64,000 bases of DNA. Source: Pseudomonas graminis. GTDB taxonomy: Bacteria > Pseudomonadota > Gammaproteobacteria > Pseudomonadales > Pseudomonadaceae. The stretch lies in NCBI RefSeq assembly GCF_001705435.1, contig NZ_MDEN01000069.1:1-64000 (forward strand). Direction: 5' to 3'. Each line of letters begins with the position of its first letter. Positions within the stretch are counted from its first letter, which is position 1. Both the position numbers and the translations under genes were made by a program. The notes beneath the pieces are model-generated. The model did no database searches, was not told the DNA's origin, and worked only from the letters and a program-made list of their open reading frames with translations. Positions 54,001-61,882 of this stretch are shown one piece after another.

Positions 54001-54122
54001 AGCAGGTCGACACCGTTGATGGCGTCGTCTCCCGCACGGCTCGCTGCCTGAACCGACACGGCGAGCAACGAAAGTACCAGGGAAGACACCATTACATGGG
54101 CAACCGGTTTGCTGGATCGCAT
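51024..54122 (-). CDS. Autotransporter carrying a PAP2 acid phosphatase domain
   Basis: 1032-residue type V secretion protein. Signal peptide residues 1-26. The N-terminal catalytic domain (~30-330) has the class A acid phosphatase motif order: KSHYLYPRPW, GFPSGHTNAAY and GDNRIEAGMHSPFDVMGG (KxxxxxxRP, PSGH and SRxxxxxHxxxD equivalents). PATR-type beta-helix repeats follow (GNLILTGDNTYSGGTVING; GSLDLTGNNSLSGATTV, ~440-560), then a ~290-residue beta-barrel translocator ending in Phe. Hydrolysis of phosphomonoesters at the surface is expected. AAGG eight bases before ATG 54122 sets the start; a GTG at 54137 is the alternative. Confidence 0.9.
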   Translation of the reverse strand: MRSSKPVAHVMVSSLVLSLLAVSVQAASRAGDDAINGVDLLSGFDTLWTTGATWDTGTPTALGQSLLRRNLQIVVDRANTRTLAQETAAYFDDRRDQSYSAISGLGSLSAAYKAGAGAFTTITQFDDSNKTVKYDDKGNGAGSSSSALGKVVDLVSAVRNDASTTPAKSHYLYPRPWRQSLDGQSLAFVVAPSLRPAESTTPASDSGFPSGHTNAAYLSSYALAYAIPERFSELMLRASEIGDNRIEAGMHSPFDVMGGRITATYFAIDNLSNPANAQLRADARAQALSYFTAQCGGDVKNCMATIDPATDRRSQHAQDKALFTSRMTYGFDPVGPTNLAAVVPTNAEVLLETRFPYLDASQRREILATTEITSGYAVIDQSGGYGRLNLYAAGDGYAAFNSNVTVNMDASLGGYNAIDAWRNDISGSGGLIKNGSGNLILTGDNTYSGGTVINGGVLTGHAKAFGSGTITDNATLVLDQSTNDTLASTLAGNGALIKRGVGSLDLTGNNSLSGATTVQAGRLAVNGNLGNSIVSVQQGATLGGNGTVGGINVAQGGVVAPGNSVGQLNVNGDVNLAQGSVYQVESDANGKADRIVASGRATLNNSTLSLVEGGNWVAASRYSILSAAGGVSGAFANVQTNFAFLTPTLNYTATDVGLTLDRNAQTFASLATTRNARAVAQGLDSAGAGNALWGQVVQDDASTAQATFKALSNELHASTQSALIEDSRLVRNAVNDRLQQTQSAPALRGTTQTLAGDDSRGVVWTQAIGATGKTDSTGDVSGLDTHTSGLLFGADVPLDETWRVGALAGFSNSSFDLRHASGSTDSDNYHLGVYAGAKWGQLGLRLGAVRTWHELTAKRTLDLPGASERFKEDYNAATNQVFGELGYAIELGNAQVEPFANLAHVRLDTDSFDENSNAIRLENKSQDNDITFSTLGLRAATRLNAGTVAIKPNATLGWRRAYGDVTPESRAAFSGGDTFELSGAPIARSAAVLGAGVDLGLSDTLSVGLSYNGQVSNDASDQTLNARVTLAF

Positions 54123-54243
54123 AGCGTACGCCTTCACTCGTTTGGATAGGCGACGACCCTAGCAAGCCAGTCTTACGCTTGAGTGTGTCAGCGGTGACAC
54201 ATTTGTGAAGGCGGGGATCGACCACCAACGGAGGCGCACAACG

Positions 54244-54270
54244 AAAAACGGCGCCCTGAGAGCGCCGTTT
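54244..54270 (-). terminator. Terminator of the acyltransferase gene
   Basis: AAACGGCGC and GCGCCGTTT form a stem with a short loop and, on the minus strand, a T-rich tail, 23 bases after the acyltransferase stop. Confidence 0.7.
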
Positions 54271-54292
54271 ATTCGTGGAAGGGAAGGCGGCC

Positions 54293-55459
54293 TTAAAGTG
54301 GCAAACCGGCCTTCACGCGGTACTGATTGCGTACCGGCATGGCGTATTGCTGAATCAGAAACGGACGGTGCTCGGCGGGGCAGCCATTGAGGCGGCGCTG
54401 CCATTCATCCTCCGCACGCTCCAGCTCGTCCGCCGGGAACACCTCGGCGGCCTTCGGCACCTTGAGTTCGGGGTCGGCGTCGGCCCACTGCGCGTACGCC
54501 AGGTAATGCACCGGGAACAGCCGATAGCCGCCGAGGATCTGCCGATCCATTTCGATGGCCAGCAATTTGGTGTCCTCGAACAGCTCGGTGATCGGCGGGG
54601 CAAAGTTCACGTGCACGCGGCCTTTGTAGCCGGTGATCCCCAGCGCAATGCTGACGTCGTCCTCGCCCGGCACTTTAGTGTAACTGCCGGTGGTGGCGCG
54701 GATGTACAGCTCCCGCGCCTTGGCGTGATCGCACGGATCGTACTCATAGCTGATCGACACCGGCGTCAGGTTCAACGACTGAATGACCTCGCCAAACGGC
54801 TCGTCCTTGCGGCTCATGTGGAACATCTTGAGGATGGCCGATTCGGTGCGGTCGTCGCCGTCTTTGGCGCGGCCCTCAGCCTGGGCGATCCAGATCGACT
54901 GGCAGTCATTGCGGATCGAATGATTGATGTACGCCGACAGCAACTGGTAGGCGGCCATCTTCTCCCGTCGCCCGATGATCGAGCGGTGCACGATGAAGCT
55001 CTTGTTCAGGCGCATCAGGTCGCTGACGAAGGGCTTTTGCAGAAGGTTGTCGCCAATGGCAATGCGTGGGGTTGGCAGGCCCGCGTGGTAGACCGCGTAG
55101 TTGACAAAAGCCGGGTCCATCACGATGTCGCGGTGGTTGGCCAGAAACAGGTACGCCACCCCCGACTTGAACTGCTCGACGCCGGTGTAGGTCACACCGT
55201 CAGTGGCGCGTTCGATGGTGTGGTCGACGTAATGCTCGACCTTGTCCTGCAAGGCCGCGACGGTATCGATACCGGCGAACTGGCGACGCAGCTTGCGCGC
55301 GATGGCCGGCTGCAGAATCCAGCCGAGGGAGCTGGCCAGACGCGGAAATCGGAAATGCGTGAGGATCGCGAGGAACGCCTTGTCACCCAGCAGCCGATCA
55401 AGCACGGCTTTTACTTCGGTGTCGTCGTACGGTCGGATGGCATCGAATTCGCCCATCAT
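54293..55459 (-). CDS. PlsC-like acyltransferase
   Basis: 388-residue member of the glycerophosphate acyltransferase superfamily. The catalytic HxxxxD motif is NHRDIVMD (~108-115), with downstream substrate motifs IVHRSIIGRREKM (~155) and IWIAQAEGRAKDGDD (~190). It lacks obvious membrane helices in the core and is longer than PlsC (~245); the extra C-terminal ~100 residues are soluble. Probably phospholipid synthesis or remodelling; the acyl acceptor is inferred only. Confidence 0.85.
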   Translation of the reverse strand: MMGEFDAIRPYDDTEVKAVLDRLLGDKAFLAILTHFRFPRLASSLGWILQPAIARKLRRQFAGIDTVAALQDKVEHYVDHTIERATDGVTYTGVEQFKSGVAYLFLANHRDIVMDPAFVNYAVYHAGLPTPRIAIGDNLLQKPFVSDLMRLNKSFIVHRSIIGRREKMAAYQLLSAYINHSIRNDCQSIWIAQAEGRAKDGDDRTESAILKMFHMSRKDEPFGEVIQSLNLTPVSISYEYDPCDHAKARELYIRATTGSYTKVPGEDDVSIALGITGYKGRVHVNFAPPITELFEDTKLLAIEMDRQILGGYRLFPVHYLAYAQWADADPELKVPKAAEVFPADELERAEDEWQRRLNGCPAEHRPFLIQQYAMPVRNQYRVKAGLPL

Positions 55460-55671
55460 GCTCTCTTGTCGGAAACGGCTAAGGTAAAGGAGGTCGAGTC
55501 CGGTTGCAGCAGCGAGTCACGACAACACAGGCGTGGTGCCTGGGCGGCGGCCGCGCAACAAGGCGGCTTCGCTCAAGATGGCGACTCAGGCTGATGCCCG
55601 GATGCTGAGGAATAAAGCTCGACCCGCAAACAAGTCGGCGATTATACGCAAAACTGGGCCCGGAGACTGCG

Positions 55672-55854
55672 ATGCAGGAAATACAGGATTACGACTGCCC
55701 TTATTGTGGCGAACCGGTGGAGGCGGTGCTGGATCTGTCCGGTGGCGATCAGACCTACATTGAGGATTGCCCCGTCTGCTGCCGGCCGATCGTCTTCAGT
55801 CTGCAGACCGATGGGGAAGACTGGTCGCTGAACGTGCGCAGCGAGAACGAGTGA
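55672..55854 (+). CDS. CPXCG-motif Cys-rich small protein
   Basis: 60-residue protein with two CPxC knuckles, DCPYCGEPV (~8-16) and DCPVCCRPI (~32-40), a putative zinc site. Function unknown; the family is common in gammaproteobacteria. Its TGA shares its last base with the ATG of the next gene (TGATG), so translation is coupled. Confidence 0.9.
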   Translation: MQEIQDYDCPYCGEPVEAVLDLSGGDQTYIEDCPVCCRPIVFSLQTDGEDWSLNVRSENE

Positions 55855-56114
55855 TGCGCAAGATTTATGAGCCCGAGCACCTCATGGAAGGCGAGCTGCT
55901 GCAGGCCATGCTGGCCAGTGAAGGCATCGAGTCCCACATCACCGGGCGTCATCTGTTGGGCGCGGTCGGGGATTTGCCGGCGTTCGGGTTACTGGGCCTG
56001 ACGGTCGCTGACGACCAGGCCGAGCAGGCACGTCTGTTGATCACCGAGTACAATGCCGCCTTTCCGCTGCCCGGTGACGAGCCGGACAGCTACCCCGATG
56101 TGTTGCTGTGCTGA
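55854..56114 (+). CDS. DUF2007-family putative signal-transducing protein
   Basis: 86-residue protein. The DUF2007 pattern is MRKIYEPEHLMEGELLQAML (~1-20), then GIESHITGRHLLGAVGDLP (~24-42) and LLGLTVADDQAEQARLLI. Possibly a small ligand-binding ferredoxin-like fold. Coupled to the Cys-rich gene by one-base overlap; yedK follows after 51 bases. Confidence 0.85.
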   Translation: MRKIYEPEHLMEGELLQAMLASEGIESHITGRHLLGAVGDLPAFGLLGLTVADDQAEQARLLITEYNAAFPLPGDEPDSYPDVLLC

Positions 56115-56165
56115 ATCCGGTTCGCGCACGCCTCATTCGCTTTCAAAAAGAGTTGTGCTGAACCC

Positions 56166-56810
56166 ATGTGTGGACGCTATGCGCTGTTTCGTTGGTCGCC
56201 TGCCTTTGCGGCCTTGCCCGGATTTCCGAGCGACCAGCAAGCGCAGTGGAATATTTCTCCTGCTGCCTCTGTCTTGATGGTCCGGGCAACGTCGGGCGAG
56301 GTCGAGGAGGACGCCGAGCGAGGGCGGGAGGTGGCGAGGGCACGCTGGGGGCTGACGCCGCCCTGGTTGACCGATATGTCGCGCACACCCGCCCACGCCC
56401 GCGCTGAAACCGTGGCCGAGCAACCGATGTTCAAGCAGGCCTTTCGGGAGCGACGCTGCCTGCTCCCGGCCAACGGCTTCTATGAATGGCGCGGCAGCGT
56501 GCGCAAACGGCCGTTCTGGCTAACGCCGGCCGAAGGATCGACGCTGTATTTTGCGGCGATCTGGGAAGCCTATCCCGTGGAAGGCCACACCTACCTGAGC
56601 GTTGCCGTGGTCACGCAGTCGGCCATGAACCAGCGCCGACCGTTGATTCTCGACGAGGAAGGTCAGCGCGCCTGGCTTGATCCGGACTGCCCGCTGATCA
56701 CCTTGCAATCATTGCTCGCCGCCCCGCAGACGCAACTGCGCGAACGGCCTCTGGCCAATCTGGTGAATGATCCGAAGCTCAACGCCCCGGAATGCCTGAC
56801 GCCGTTGTAG
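56166..56810 (+). CDS. yedK: YedK/HMCES-type abasic-site protein (SOS response-associated peptidase)
   Basis: 214-residue SRAP protein that crosslinks to abasic sites in single-stranded DNA through Cys2 (MCGRYALF). Conserved features: WNISPAASVLMVRA (~28, Asn and Pro region), RAETVAEQPMFKQAF (~80), CLLPANGFYEW (~98-108; Glu) and the His-containing TQSAMNQR region near 155. Length fits (222 in E. coli). Independent of the preceding pair. Confidence 0.94.
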   Translation: MCGRYALFRWSPAFAALPGFPSDQQAQWNISPAASVLMVRATSGEVEEDAERGREVARARWGLTPPWLTDMSRTPAHARAETVAEQPMFKQAFRERRCLLPANGFYEWRGSVRKRPFWLTPAEGSTLYFAAIWEAYPVEGHTYLSVAVVTQSAMNQRRPLILDEEGQRAWLDPDCPLITLQSLLAAPQTQLRERPLANLVNDPKLNAPECLTPL

Positions 56811-56964
56811 TGCTGTCTCTACCGAAGTGAATCGCGATCCGGATATTTCTTTCCTGTTACACGCCTGGGTTTTCTTGCGCCTTTTCGCATGGCAGACGGC
56901 TGGCATCTGGTGCTCGGCGTGCGTATTGCCTAGGATGGCGCGATTGTTTCAATGGAGATACGAA

Positions 56965-57783
56965 ATGCGCGGGATTTTTGCTCTTTGTGGTGTGACGGCA
57001 GCTTTGTTGATCGCCGGGTGTCAGGCGGTCAATACCACCACCGGCGATTCGGTGGGTGTCGAGCGCAAGCAATACATGTTCAGCATGCTGTCGACTGACG
57101 AAGTCAACAAGATGTACGCCCAGTCGTATCAGCAGACGGTCAGCGAAGCCACGTCCAAAGGCGTGCTCGACAACGGCAGCGCCGAGGGCAAGCGCGTGCA
57201 GGCCATCGCTAAGCGGCTGATTGCTCAGGCGCCGAAATTGCGGCCCGACGCGGCGCAGTGGCAGTGGGATGTAAACCTGATCAAAAGCGATGAGCTGAAC
57301 GCCAACTGCGGTCCCGGCGGCAAAATCATCGTGTACAGCGGCCTGATCGATACGTTGAAGCTCAGCGATGACGAACTGGCGGCGGTCATGGGCCACGAAA
57401 TCGCCCACGCTTTGCGTGAACACGGTCGTGAAGCCATGTCCAAGGCCTACGGTGTGCAGATGGCGAAGCAGGGCGCCGGTGCCTTATTGGGGTTGGGGCA
57501 GGACAGTCTGGCGTTGGCCGACACCGTGGTCGACTACAGCCTCACACTGCCGAACAGCCGCGCGAATGAAAACGAAGCGGACTTGCTGGGCCTCGAACTG
57601 GCGGCTCGCGCCGGTTACAACCCGAATGCCGCGATCACGCTGTGGCAGAAGATGGAAGCTCAGGGCGGCGCGTCGCAGCCTGAATTCATGAGCACCCACC
57701 CGGCCTCGTCGAACCGGATCGCCTCGTTGCAGGCAGCGATCCCGAAAGTGATGCCGCTGTATCAGCAGGCCCCGAAGGGCTGA
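56965..57783 (+). CDS. M48-family zinc metalloprotease lipoprotein
   Basis: 272-residue lipoprotein with signal ending LLIAGC (Cys19). The zinc site HExxH is in MGHEIAHALREH (~142) with the third ligand Glu in NENEADLLGLELA (~197). Domain size and lipobox fit LoiP/YcaL-type outer-membrane proteases involved in envelope quality control. GGAG precedes ATG 56965. It ends next to a REP doublet. Confidence 0.93.
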   Translation: MRGIFALCGVTAALLIAGCQAVNTTTGDSVGVERKQYMFSMLSTDEVNKMYAQSYQQTVSEATSKGVLDNGSAEGKRVQAIAKRLIAQAPKLRPDAAQWQWDVNLIKSDELNANCGPGGKIIVYSGLIDTLKLSDDELAAVMGHEIAHALREHGREAMSKAYGVQMAKQGAGALLGLGQDSLALADTVVDYSLTLPNSRANENEADLLGLELAARAGYNPNAAITLWQKMEAQGGASQPEFMSTHPASSNRIASLQAAIPKVMPLYQQAPKG

Positions 57784-57816
57784 TCAGCGCCAGATCCCTC
57801 TGGCAGACACGTTGTC

Positions 57817-57910
57817 ATGTGGGAGCGAGCGTGCTCGCGAAGAGGTCGGGACATTCGCTGCATCTCAGCGCCTGGAACGCCGTCTTCGTGAGCAAGCTCA
57901 CTCCCACATG
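57817..57910. repeat. REP doublet (REPIN)
   Basis: CATGTGGGAGCGAGCGTGC at the left and AGCAAGCTCACTCCCACATG at the right are inverted REP copies spanning 94 bases, between converging genes. Confidence 0.85.
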
Positions 57911-57987
57911 GATTGAGCTTGCTGCACGACAGCGCGGCGTCCAGATGTCGGGAAGTCTCCCACTGGCTTTCTAGATCGTGGATCGGC

Positions 57988-58572
57988 CTACACCCAGCCG
58001 CTGATCTGCATCGCCTTGTACACCGCAACGATCGCCAGAATGAAAAATGCCCCTGCTGCCAGACGACGAATCAGCGTCAGCGGCAGTTTCTCCGCAGCGA
58101 AATTACCCGCCAGCACTACCGGCACGTTGGCCAGCAACATGCCCAGCGTCGTGCCCAGGATCACCAGCCACAAGCTTGGGTACTGCGCCGCCAGCATGAC
58201 GGTCGCGATCTGCGTCTTGTCGCCGATTTCCGCGATGAAAAACGCGATCAGCGTGGTCAGGAAGGGGCCGTACTTGCGCCCGGTACTGGCTTCATCGTCG
58301 TCCAGCTTGTCCGGAACCAGCGTCCACAGCGCGGTGGCGGTGAAGCTGGCGGCCAGGATCCAGTGCAGAACGGCGTCTGAAAGGTAGCTGCTGAACCATG
58401 CGCCAACGGCACCGGCTGCGGCGTGGTTGGCCAGCGTGGCGGCGACAATCCCGGCGATGATGGGCCAGGGTTTGCGGAAGCGAGCGGCGAGCACGAGTGC
58501 GAGGAGTTGGGTCTTGTCACCGATTTCAGCCAGTGCGACGACGGTGGTGGGGACCAACAGGGATTCCAGCAT
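57988..58572 (-). CDS. Gdt1/UPF0016-family manganese exporter
   Basis: 194-residue inner-membrane protein with six hydrophobic segments and the two hallmark motifs EIGDKTQLLAL (~16-26) and EIGDKTQIATV (~115-125), one in each half of a duplicated domain. Bacterial relatives export Mn2+ (or Ca2+) with proton exchange. The leader holds a yybP-ykoY manganese riboswitch, which makes Mn the likely substrate. Confidence 0.93.
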   Translation of the reverse strand: MLESLLVPTTVVALAEIGDKTQLLALVLAARFRKPWPIIAGIVAATLANHAAAGAVGAWFSSYLSDAVLHWILAASFTATALWTLVPDKLDDDEASTGRKYGPFLTTLIAFFIAEIGDKTQIATVMLAAQYPSLWLVILGTTLGMLLANVPVVLAGNFAAEKLPLTLIRRLAAGAFFILAIVAVYKAMQISGWV

Positions 58573-58599
58573 CAGGGTTTTCCTAAGGGGCGGGTCAAC

Positions 58600-58780
58600 A
58601 CGGCTATGACACGTACAACCTCCCCGCCCCGGGTCAGGATGTTCGTGTCATAGGTCTTGTCAAACCACCGATCCGTCTGAGCGGATCTGGGGTCGCACGC
58701 ACCATGGTCTGAGGACCAAGTATGTTGATGCGTGCCGGACGAGCATGGCGCTCGTGGGAGACTACTCCCCTAGGACGGAG
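58600..58780 (-). promoter_or_regulatory. yybP-ykoY manganese riboswitch
   Basis: The minus-strand leader has the aptamer landmarks: GGGGAGTAG (58763-58771), a conserved ATCAACATACTTGG loop in the GCACGCA/TGCGTGC stem (~58690-58735), and CCCC closing the GGGG stem near 58690. Downstream, CTATGACACG (58604-58613) and its complement (58644-58653) form a second hairpin likely to be the expression platform. It precedes the Gdt1-type Mn exporter. Boundaries are approximate. Confidence 0.85.
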
Positions 58781-58822
58781 CGGATTCTGCCTACACGTCT
58801 CGTGTTCGGCAAGCGCTAATTA

Positions 58823-59821
58823 TCACGCACGTTTCGCGCGGTAAATCCGAAAACCCTGGCCCTCGGCCATGATCGCGCAAGGCCCCAGATGCGACTCGAT
58901 GATCGGCTGATAGCGCAGGAAGCTATTGGCAACCAAGCGCAGTTCACCACCTTTTCTCAGATGTTCCCGTGCTTTTTTCAGCAGATTCTCGGTCGCGGCG
59001 TAGTCGGTATGCACGCCGGTATGAAACGGCGGATTGGTCAGAATCACGTCCAGGTCGTGCGGCGCGGCGTCGATTCCGTTGCCCGTCAGCACGTCGGCTT
59101 CGAGGCCATTGGCAGCCAGGGTCATGCGGCTGCTGGCAGTGGCGAACGCGTCGACATCCAGCATCGTCACTGTCGTTTCGGGGTAACGGCGTTTCACCGC
59201 CGCACCGAGAACGCCCGCGCCACAGCCGAAGTCCAGCAGATGGCCGGCGGGAAGCCGGTCGATGTTTTCCAGCAACAGAGCCGAACCCCGGTCCAGGCGG
59301 CCGTGGCTGAACACGCCTGGCAAACTCACCACCTTTAGCGCGCCGCCTTCGATTTCAATGTCGAAGCGTTTAGCCAGGCTGTCGAGTTCAACGGCTGGCG
59401 GAGGCGTTTCGACGGTGACTTGCCAGAGCTGGCAATGACGCGCGCTATCGAGCTTGCGCGTGCGCCCGAACGGGCTCAGCTGGCGGGCCGCGGCTTCAAT
59501 GCCACCGCGTTTTTCGCCCACCAGAAACAGCTCACGTCCGGCCAGACGCGAAGCGAGCGCGTTAATGAGGTAATCAGCGAGGTCGCGGGCCTTGGGCAAA
59601 AACAGCACCGCAGCGTCAAAGGGTTCGGCCGGTGCTTCGGTGCCGAAGTGCACGCGCTCGGGAAACCGCGTACCGAGGGTGTCGAAGTCGCCAGCGTGCC
59701 AGCTCCAGCCACGTGCATTGGGCAGCGTGCCCAGCAAGTCGTCGGCGGGGAGGCCGGTCAGCAACAAGGAGCCCTGAAACAAATCGGCCTGCCGGAGTAA
59801 CACTTCACTGCGCGGGTCCAT
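58823..59821 (-). CDS. rsmC: 16S rRNA m2G1207 methyltransferase RsmC
   Basis: 332-residue SAM methyltransferase with a tandem architecture: an N-terminal degenerate methyltransferase-like domain (~1-165) and a catalytic C-terminal one. Motif I LLDFGCGAGVLGAAVKRR (~200-217), motif NPPFHTG (~265) and EANGLEADV-type motifs fit RsmC. ATG 59821 starts just before DPRSEVLLRQADLF; the upstream extension is rejected. Adjacent genes are unrelated. Confidence 0.92.
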   Translation of the reverse strand: MDPRSEVLLRQADLFQGSLLLTGLPADDLLGTLPNARGWSWHAGDFDTLGTRFPERVHFGTEAPAEPFDAAVLFLPKARDLADYLINALASRLAGRELFLVGEKRGGIEAAARQLSPFGRTRKLDSARHCQLWQVTVETPPPAVELDSLAKRFDIEIEGGALKVVSLPGVFSHGRLDRGSALLLENIDRLPAGHLLDFGCGAGVLGAAVKRRYPETTVTMLDVDAFATASSRMTLAANGLEADVLTGNGIDAAPHDLDVILTNPPFHTGVHTDYAATENLLKKAREHLRKGGELRLVANSFLRYQPIIESHLGPCAIMAEGQGFRIYRAKRA

Positions 59822-59918
59822 GGTCGGCTCCTTAAAAAAAAGGGCGAAGTTTAACAGGCCTGCCGCGCCGCGCACGTGCCCTGTGCAACGGAGTGGCGGG
59901 CCTGCAAAGCGCTGCGTG

Positions 59919-60884
59919 TCAGCTCACGACCCGAACGGGTTCGCCTGCATAAAACGCCAAAGCGTTTTCGTTGATCTGGCCGACGATGCGCTGCCGCGCT
60001 TCCTGACTGCCCCAGGCGCTGTGGGGCGTGATGATCAATCGCGGAATATCGCCCGACAGCAGCGGATTGCCGTTGACCGGTGGCTCGACCGTCAGCACGT
60101 CGGTGGCCGCGCCGCCGAGATGACCGTTGCGCAGGGCATCGGCCAGTGCCGGCTCGTTGATCAAGCCACCCCGCGCGGTATTGACGATGAAGGCTTTGGG
60201 TTTGAGCAAGCTCAGCTCGTGGGCGCCAATCATGTCCCGGGTGTGCTCGTTGAGTGGGCAATGCAGGGTGAGGGCGTCGACCTGTGGCAGCAGCTCATTC
60301 AGTGGCACGCGATCAGGGCGGGCAGGACGACCGGGAATCTGACCCGACAGCACGCGCATACCGAAGGCTTCCGCCAGCTTCGCGACGGCGCCGCCCAGTT
60401 CGCCATGGCCCAGTAGCCCCAGTGTCTTGCCTTCCAGCTCGACGATGGGGAAGTCCAGCAAGCAGAACTGCTTCGATTTTTGCCACTGGCCCTGTTGAAT
60501 CGCTTTTTGATAGTCAGGCAAGCGGGTGGCCATCGCCAGCAGCAACATCATTGCGTGTTGAGCTACGGAAGGCGTGCCATAGCCCTGACAATTGCTCACC
60601 ACCACACCGTGTTTACGCGCGGCATCGAGGTCGACGTTGTTGACGCCGGTTGCGGTCACCAGCACCAGTTTCAGATTCGGGCAGGCGGCGAACGTGTCGG
60701 CATCGATCATGATCTTGTTGGAAATGGCCACGTCGGCGTCCTTCAAGCGCTCGGCCACCTGATCGGCCGTGGTGCTCGCGTGCAGCACCAGTTCGCTGAA
60801 GGTTTCACGCCACGGCGCGAGGTCGAGATCCCCCAGATCCAGAGAGGTGTGATCCAGGAAAACTGCTCGGCGTTGACTGGGCAT
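59919..60884 (-). CDS. D-2-hydroxyacid dehydrogenase
   Basis: 321-residue NAD(P)-dependent dehydrogenase of the glycerate/hydroxypyruvate type. NAD motif LGLLGHGELGGAVAKLAEAFG (~150-170). Catalytic Arg in VNTARGGLINE (~240), Glu in VLTVEPP (~265) and His in ITPHSAWGS (~290). Substrate (hydroxypyruvate, glyoxylate or similar) is not fixed by sequence. The ATG at 60884 follows from the conserved MPSQRRAVFLDH start; the ATG at 61091 is far upstream and rejected. It diverges from the LysE gene. Confidence 0.9.
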   Translation of the reverse strand: MPSQRRAVFLDHTSLDLGDLDLAPWRETFSELVLHASTTADQVAERLKDADVAISNKIMIDADTFAACPNLKLVLVTATGVNNVDLDAARKHGVVVSNCQGYGTPSVAQHAMMLLLAMATRLPDYQKAIQQGQWQKSKQFCLLDFPIVELEGKTLGLLGHGELGGAVAKLAEAFGMRVLSGQIPGRPARPDRVPLNELLPQVDALTLHCPLNEHTRDMIGAHELSLLKPKAFIVNTARGGLINEPALADALRNGHLGGAATDVLTVEPPVNGNPLLSGDIPRLIITPHSAWGSQEARQRIVGQINENALAFYAGEPVRVVS

Positions 60885-60972
60885 CAGCTGTACCTTTTGC
60901 TCGGTGGGTGGGAAGCGTAATGTGACGAGCCTACCAGAGCCTGCCGCTCGCCATAACGCCTGGAGAACTTCA

Positions 60973-61602
60973 ATGTACTGGCCCGAATTCTTAACCGTTG
61001 CGCTGATCCACCTGCTGGCCGTCGCCAGTCCTGGGCCGGACTTCGCGGTCGTGGTGCGCGAGAGCGTGACCCACGGGCGAAAGGCCGGCACCTACACCGC
61101 CATGGGTGTGGGCACCGCGATTTTCCTGCACGTCGGCTATTCGCTGCTGGGGATTGGCTTGATCGTTTCGCAATCCATCGTCCTGTTCAATGCCTTGAAA
61201 TGGGCGGCAGCGGCTTACCTGATTTACATCGGCATCAAAGCACTGCGCGCCAAACCTGCCAGCGCATCGGATGCGCCCGTGGACATCGCCAAAGGCGAGC
61301 GCACCGCGCGCGGCGCCTTCACGGCCGGGTTCGTCACCAACGGCCTGAACCCGAAAGCGACGCTGTTTTTTCTGTCGCTGTTCACCGTCGTGATCAACCC
61401 GCACACGCCGATGTTGGTTCAGGCGGGCTACGGGGTTTACCTGGCATTCGCGACCGGCGCGTGGTTTTGCCTGGTGGCACGCCTGTTCAGCCAGCCCCGG
61501 GTGCGCGCGGGCTTTGCGCGGATGGGTCACTGGTTTGATCGGGCGATGGGTGCGGTATTGGTGGCGCTGGGTTTGAAGCTGGCGTTGACGGAAATGCATT
61601 GA
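60973..61602 (+). CDS. LysE/RhtB-family amino-acid exporter
   Basis: 209-residue membrane protein with six helices. The N-terminal LLAVASPGPDFAVVVRESVTHG (~15-35) is the LysE/RhtB signature, with TNGLNPKATLFFLSLF (~120) another. Exports an amino acid such as lysine, threonine or homoserine lactone; the substrate is unknown. GGAG lies before ATG 60973. It is followed after ~75 bases by the toxin locus and a fall in GC. Confidence 0.88.
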   Translation: MYWPEFLTVALIHLLAVASPGPDFAVVVRESVTHGRKAGTYTAMGVGTAIFLHVGYSLLGIGLIVSQSIVLFNALKWAAAAYLIYIGIKALRAKPASASDAPVDIAKGERTARGAFTAGFVTNGLNPKATLFFLSLFTVVINPHTPMLVQAGYGVYLAFATGAWFCLVARLFSQPRVRAGFARMGHWFDRAMGAVLVALGLKLALTEMH

Positions 61603-61678
61603 TTTTGGGTTTAGTGAAGTACCACAGTTAAAGGAATTAGATTGGGTACTACCTCCTTTAGACGGCAGGGATGAGTAA

Positions 61679-61825
61679 ATGGATTTTCTAACCGATGTTC
61701 CCAGTTGGGACGATATAGCGCGTAATCTTGAGGAAAAGTTCAGCCATTTAAACCAGTCTTTAGATCAGGGCTGGGAAAGCACGCTTGGTCGTTGGGATGG
61801 TTTCACTCAACGCGTGAGCAACTAG
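61679..61825 (+). pseudogene. N-terminal fragment of a polymorphic toxin gene, cut by TAG
   Basis: ATG 61679 opens a frame for ~48 residues (FLTDVPSWDDIARNLEEKF; LDQGWESTLGRWDGFTQ) that stops at TAG 61823-61825. The same frame then continues without break into the 61883-63070 ORF (ATLAYGSVGGNRIESV bridging), so both pieces were once one gene of ~463 codons. CAG to TAG is the likely change. An upstream in-frame TAA fixes the start; AGGG lies ten bases before it. The N-terminus resembles the DUF6861 module I associate with Pseudomonas toxins. Confidence 0.7.
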
Positions 61826-61882
61826 GCCACTCTGGCCTACGGCAGTGTTGGCGGAAACCGCATCGAATCGGTCAGGTCGGCG

